Shown piece by piece: positions 60,004 through 64,000 of a DNA stretch of 64,000 bases; the first letter of the stretch is position 1; every line of letters begins with the position of its first letter. The DNA is from Epiperipatus broadwayi (lineage: Eukaryota > Onychophora > Udeonychophora > Euonychophora > Peripatidae): assembly GCA_028023455.1 (NCBI GenBank), contig JAQFVV010006256.1, positions 622,001 to 686,000 of the forward strand. Reading direction: 5' to 3'. A model generated the notes under the pieces. It searched no databases, had not been told where the DNA came from, and saw only the letters and a list, made by a program, of their open reading frames with translations. The position numbers and the translations under genes were made by a program.

Positions 60004-62680
60004 TGAAGCTGTATATATAGCCATATATATGTGTGCTTTGCCGTTCACTATTTATTTAACCACAGACCATAAAGCCAACCACAGTGAATGGATATTAAAA
60101 CAAATGATTAATGATATATATGTATATATAATATTAAAATAAATTGTAAATTATAAAGGAAATTTAAATGTATATAATTTAAAAATTATAGAAAAAGTTT
60201 AAAGTAAAATAAATTATTTCATCAGCAAATATAGAAAAGTAGTGCGTCAGCAAGTAAAGAAATCAGCTGATGCACAAAATAGACTAAGTAAAAATTTTTA
60301 ACTTGAGATCCATTAAGAAAAATGAGGTAATATAAAATCATTTGTTTAACAATAGAATAAAATCATGATGCTTTCAAAAGCTGGTAAATAATGGAAGCAT
60401 TGGTAGACTGCAATTAATTAATGAAAAAAAAAGAGTTAAAAGGTATAAATAATAAAATTCTTCTTTGTTCCGACAATCATTATCTTCTTGTACTAAAGAC
60501 TGGATCGATTCATAAATGTCTGTACAATTCATGCTTAAGTAGAGAAGTTTTCCTCCACTCTCCTGTCCGTCATCAGAGGGAATCCTAAAGATGAAGCAAG
60601 GCAAAAGACTGAAGAATTATGCCTGATAACTGCCTACATTTGCTACCAAAAAGAAAGATCTATCTAAATGGAAACATGATCACAGACATCTGCTGTAGAC
60701 CATAACAGCCATCAAAAAATAATAACCGCATCATGAGGCCTCTAAAATAGACTCTTAATTAGCCATACATATAAAGCTTAATCCATATATATACACGCAT
60801 CTGAGTTACCGGTAACTTTTAACCCTGTCATTTTTTTTTATTATTGTTCTGCTTAACATATATTTGTACCTTACATATATTTAAAAAAGGTTAAGTTATG
60901 TACTCTAATGATCAACGAATTCTGTTTTTTTTTTCCTTGTTATGTATATATAGTGACATATCGTTAGTATACATATAAAATAAACAAGATATCTTTTTTT
61001 AAATTTATTATTTCAATAATATAAATATAAGGGAGGAACTGGGAGGTATTTTAAATAAGTTAAAACTTTTATTTTATTTTCCAACCAGCTACAATAAAAG
61101 CGGAAGTCATTTCTCAATAATTTGTAAAAGTTATTTTGATTTTTCGAAAGAATTCCCTCCACCTTCTCACGCAATTGTTTTTTTTCATTAAATGTTTTCA
61201 AAGGAGAGAGAAAATAATACATTGCCACTTAGTTTAACTAAACTTTATATTCATTTTATAATTAGACTAAAAAAAATATTTGTATCATATATATATGAGT
61301 CTATGTAATTTGTTGATTTATATTTTTTTTATAAAAGTACCTTGCAATTATTATTATACACATGTATACTTAATCAAACTAAATGCTTATTAATAAATAC
61401 ATATTAGGAGACGCAGCATATAAGCATCTGTAATTTAGTATTTGTAATAGAAGGGTACAGTATGATCTTTTTCATATAATTATCTATACAATATTCATCA
61501 AATCTATGTGCATAAATTAGTTAAATAACAATAATTATTGATTAATCAGGCTAAGAATAAATGCTGGTATAACGCCTGCATAAAAGTTTATTTTATGACA
61601 TTGAAATAAGGGGATTACTATTGTATAACAAATTTTCTAGCATAGTAATATACAGGATCATATATATATTAATATTAATAAGGCTTTAATATTTACAGTT
61701 GTTTGACCGCATTCCCTGTACTGTGTTACTTAGTGATTATATCGTGTCTCTATATTTTTTTATTGCGGTTTTCAAATTACTTCATCCAGCCAGCTTGTGA
61801 GTACTGGACATATCAGATGCTTGGAATAGTGAATCCTGTTAAAGAACCAGCGAGAAGAAAATGGACATTAAGTTTTCACAAAACACTTCGTTCCTAAACC
61901 CGGGTCATGCTTAGGCGAATGGGTTCCTTTCTCTAATAATCAATTAGAGGTGAAGTAGCTATCCATTGATCAAATTAGTATCATGATGAAGCTTTTATTA
62001 TATTTTAGAGACATGCATTTAAATATATACATAATCACTGAGTACCACACTGAATCTTACCCTTTTGTTTTATAATTATGCCTGCTGATATATGATCTGT
62101 GGGTTGCTATGCAAATCTATTGTTAAAGATTCACTGGGATTATATATATATTTAGTATAAATAAGGCTATATTCAATTCAGTCTGCAGTTCATTTAGCTA
62201 ATTTAAACATGTTAACTTTGCCATGCTCTCACACCATAGATCAATTTCTGCACTTCTTCTCTACCTAGTCAAATTTATCCCCATGTTTAATAATGCATAT
62301 CAAACGTTTTGTTTTTTATTTATTTCAAAAATGTAAGTACAAATGAATCTTATATACATACGCGGGTACTTTATTGCTATTTGTAAACAATTCCATTAAA
62401 TGAAACTTAAATAATCTTATGCTAACAATAAACTATAATTTATAATAGTAACCAAGTTGTAGATGTTCATTATTATATATGTGAAAATCTGATCATCACC
62501 TGCTAGGATTCCTAAAAGTTTTTGTCTCTACCTGATCATCAGGCTGCATTAGAAAATTAACACTTGTGAGGTTAAGGGAGTGAGTCGCTTGGTTAGGATC
62601 TAGAGGGGTAGGTGAGGTTTGAACCCCTTTACCTATGTCTCTGAATTGGGTAAAAGCAACTATACTTTCTGACCATTACA
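60004..62680 (+). repeat. Element B 3' LTR (2677 bp)
   Basis: Starts TGAAGCTGTATATATAG, ends TCTGACCATTACA. Partner of 56697-59379. An open frame shared by both LTRs (61703-61897 here, 58411-58605 there) differs at about a quarter of its residues, no better conserved than surrounding DNA, so it is not taken as a gene. Confidence 0.88.
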
Positions 62681-62684
62681 ATAT
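62681..62684. repeat. Element B target-site duplication, right
   Basis: ATAT, matching 56693-56696; the same four bases as for element A. Confidence 0.6.
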
Positions 62685-63041
62685 ATAGATGCTGAACTTT
62701 GAAAGTCCGGTAAAAGTTACTAATAGAAACAGTTATTAATCCTATTATAGTTTTCGAATTCATCATACTTTATAGTCACTTAATTTTTCTGTAATAAAAT
62801 GCTTCTTTGGGGGGGTCATTGCTGAAAAGATAAGTTGAACTTTAAAAGATTTCTACTTTTCCTTAGTTGTACATTTTCATTAGAAATCTTCAGACATTAT
62901 AATGACTTATATTTGTAGACTTATTGTATTCATCAAATCTGGAGTTAAGAAAGATAATAAACATATGTTTAAATAACTAATTTCAAAAAAATGCATAATT
63001 AAAAACAATCATTCTTTATAAATATATATATATATACATAC
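62685..63041. other. Intron between element B and the upstream exon
   Basis: AT-rich, with an AT dinucleotide run just inside the donor site. Nothing else supported. Confidence 0.5.
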
Positions 63042-63165
63042 ATTGTCCAATGGCAAACACTAAATCTCTTTCTTCAATAAGTTCTTTATCAAGCTTTTGT
63101 GGTCCCCAAAAAAATTGTTTAAATTTAACCCACGGTGAGCGATGCAATGATGGCTTAATAGTTTT
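63042..63165 (-). CDS. ELMOD3: ELMOD3-like gene, ELMO-domain exon (most upstream exon visible)
   Basis: Internal exon of 124 bp on the minus strand. The acceptor (ATTAAACAG) ends at 63166 and the donor GTATGTA starts at 63041. It reads 41 codons with no stop plus one base: KTIKPSLHRS at the start, then WGPQKL, then ERDLVFAIGQ. The last base joins the next exon to make a Cys codon (phase 1). ELMOD proteins are GTPase-activating proteins for ARL2/ARF-family GTPases; the FWGP and ERDLVFAI strings fit the segment that leads into the ELMO domain. The start codon and earlier exons must lie beyond position 64000. The next coding exon is about 27.2 kb away at 35800, with both LTR retroelements in between. 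Assignment to ELMOD3 over ELMOD1/2 rests on remembered similarity. Confidence 0.88.
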
Positions 63166-64000
63166 CTGTTTAATAAAAAAAAAAATCCTATTCAAAATTA
63201 TTTAAAAAACATATTTTTTAAATTTGAAATGAAAAATAAAGAATTATATATATATATAATAAAGTAAATGAATAAATGAATGATGCATTCAATTTTTATA
63301 TTCCAACATTTTTGTCATACAATTTTTAAGAGCTGGTTTTTAAATGTACCACATTAATTTAATATTTTATCCAAGCCCAATAAAATTTAAATATTTAAAT
63401 TAAACTTTTTCTAAAAATTACATTTTACAATTACTCTGCCTTACAAATTGATACATCAAGAAAACTTGATTAATAGTCAAAATAAAAATGAGTGATGTTA
63501 AGCTACATACACATTGCAAAAAAATCACCTAATTAACTATCTTAAATTACCATCACCATTCAATTTTTTTTATTATTAGCTGACTAAATCTAATGTCTGT
63601 TTGGATTTTCAGACTATTCAATGGCATATTCATTATTGTAGTGATATAAATTAAGTCCATTACTACTTGATTTTTCCTCTTTCACTTTCAGTTTTTGTGA
63701 ACATTATATAATTCTAATAAATTTGATATTTTTCAAATTAATCCACATTAAGTTTTGGCATTTGTACTTCAATACATGATTATCGACTTATTCATTTCCT
63801 ATAAGATTCATAATATTCTTCAAGTTTTTATCAACATCACAGATTCCAATTTTCATATCCATAAAAAAAAATACTATACTATAGTATGAAGAAATCTGAT
63901 TTTCCTTTATCAAGTTTTTTTTTTTTTTTAACAATTAAAAAGCTTTTCAGAGCTTTTTACTGAAACTCTTCTCAAATGTCAATCTGTGATACATTTCCTG
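63166..64000. other. Intron upstream of the first visible exon
   Basis: AT-rich. No further ELMOD3-like exon could be recognised on the minus strand. Confidence 0.5.

Larger units (their letters stand above)
56697..62680 (+). mobile_element. Element B: internally deleted gypsy-type element with 2.7-kb LTRs
   Basis: Plus orientation, 6.0 kb, of which about 5.4 kb is LTR. LTR ends (TGAAGC...TACA), ATAT flanks, primer-binding site offset and G-rich pre-LTR tract all parallel element A, so the two are related. The internal region is only about 620 bp and retains a piece of the integrase C-terminus. The LTRs differ at roughly one base in ten by eye, so B is older than A. Structure is that of a large retrotransposon derivative (LARD-like): big LTRs, almost no coding. 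Confidence 0.88.

Overview
The window is strongly AT-rich eukaryotic DNA, almost all of it intron. The only host gene I can support is an ELMO-domain gene on the minus strand, best matched to ELMOD3. Three consecutive exons (63042-63165, 35678-35800, 13068-13198) join in phase into 126 contiguous codons. They are separated by introns of about 27.2 kb and 22.5 kb, and the gene runs off both ends of the window. Intron size, base composition and the repeat content (gypsy LTR elements, Penelope-like elements, LINEs, pogo-type MITEs, foldback repeats) point to an invertebrate animal with a large, repeat-rich genome. I cannot name the lineage.

Layout. 1-13067 (beyond the last visible exon): a tandem/inverted repeat array (1-960), a hammerhead-bearing foldback repeat called R1 here (3205-5228), a nested inverted-repeat cluster (5985-7165) and a head-to-head pair of decayed Penelope-like elements (10440-12965). 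13199-35677 (intron): two decayed LINEs (14385-15140 plus, 19606-20930 minus), a 935-bp TIR element (24822-25756), a second R1 foldback (26265-26790), a pogo/Tigger-like MITE (32610-33739) and a Penelope GIY-YIG relic (35156-35470). 35801-63041 (intron): an 80-bp-arm palindrome carrying a complete hammerhead motif (36464-36642), a cluster of B-box-bearing SINE-like repeats (37985-39055), a full-length Ty3/gypsy element A on the minus strand (39175-51050), another SINE-like composite (53285-53690), a further Penelope relic (53946-54225) and an internally deleted gypsy element B on the plus strand (56697-62680).

The two LTR elements are the dominant features. A has LTRs of about 3.1 kb and B of about 2.7 kb, unusually long for Ty3/gypsy. 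Both begin TGAAGC and end TACA, both carry a candidate primer-binding site 18-24 nt inside the LTR instead of next to it, both have a G-rich tract before the 3' LTR, and both are flanked by ATAT. A keeps gag, protease, RT, RNase H and integrase homology, but has frameshifts, a stop and substitutions in the protease and integrase active sites. B keeps only the primer-binding region and a fragment of the integrase C-terminus.

The most interesting signal is a set of hammerhead ribozyme-like motifs in palindromic repeats: three with a complete core (3375-3433, 5063-5121, 36547-36592) and decayed relatives at 26.3-26.8 kb. In each, the helix III segment is self-complementary (ACTAGT or ACGT), the arrangement expected of a motif that acts as a dimer. 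They occur in a window that also holds three Penelope loci, and a piece of R1 lies inside one of them. This suggests retrozyme or pseudo-LTR-type elements, which is an inference from motif and pairing alone.
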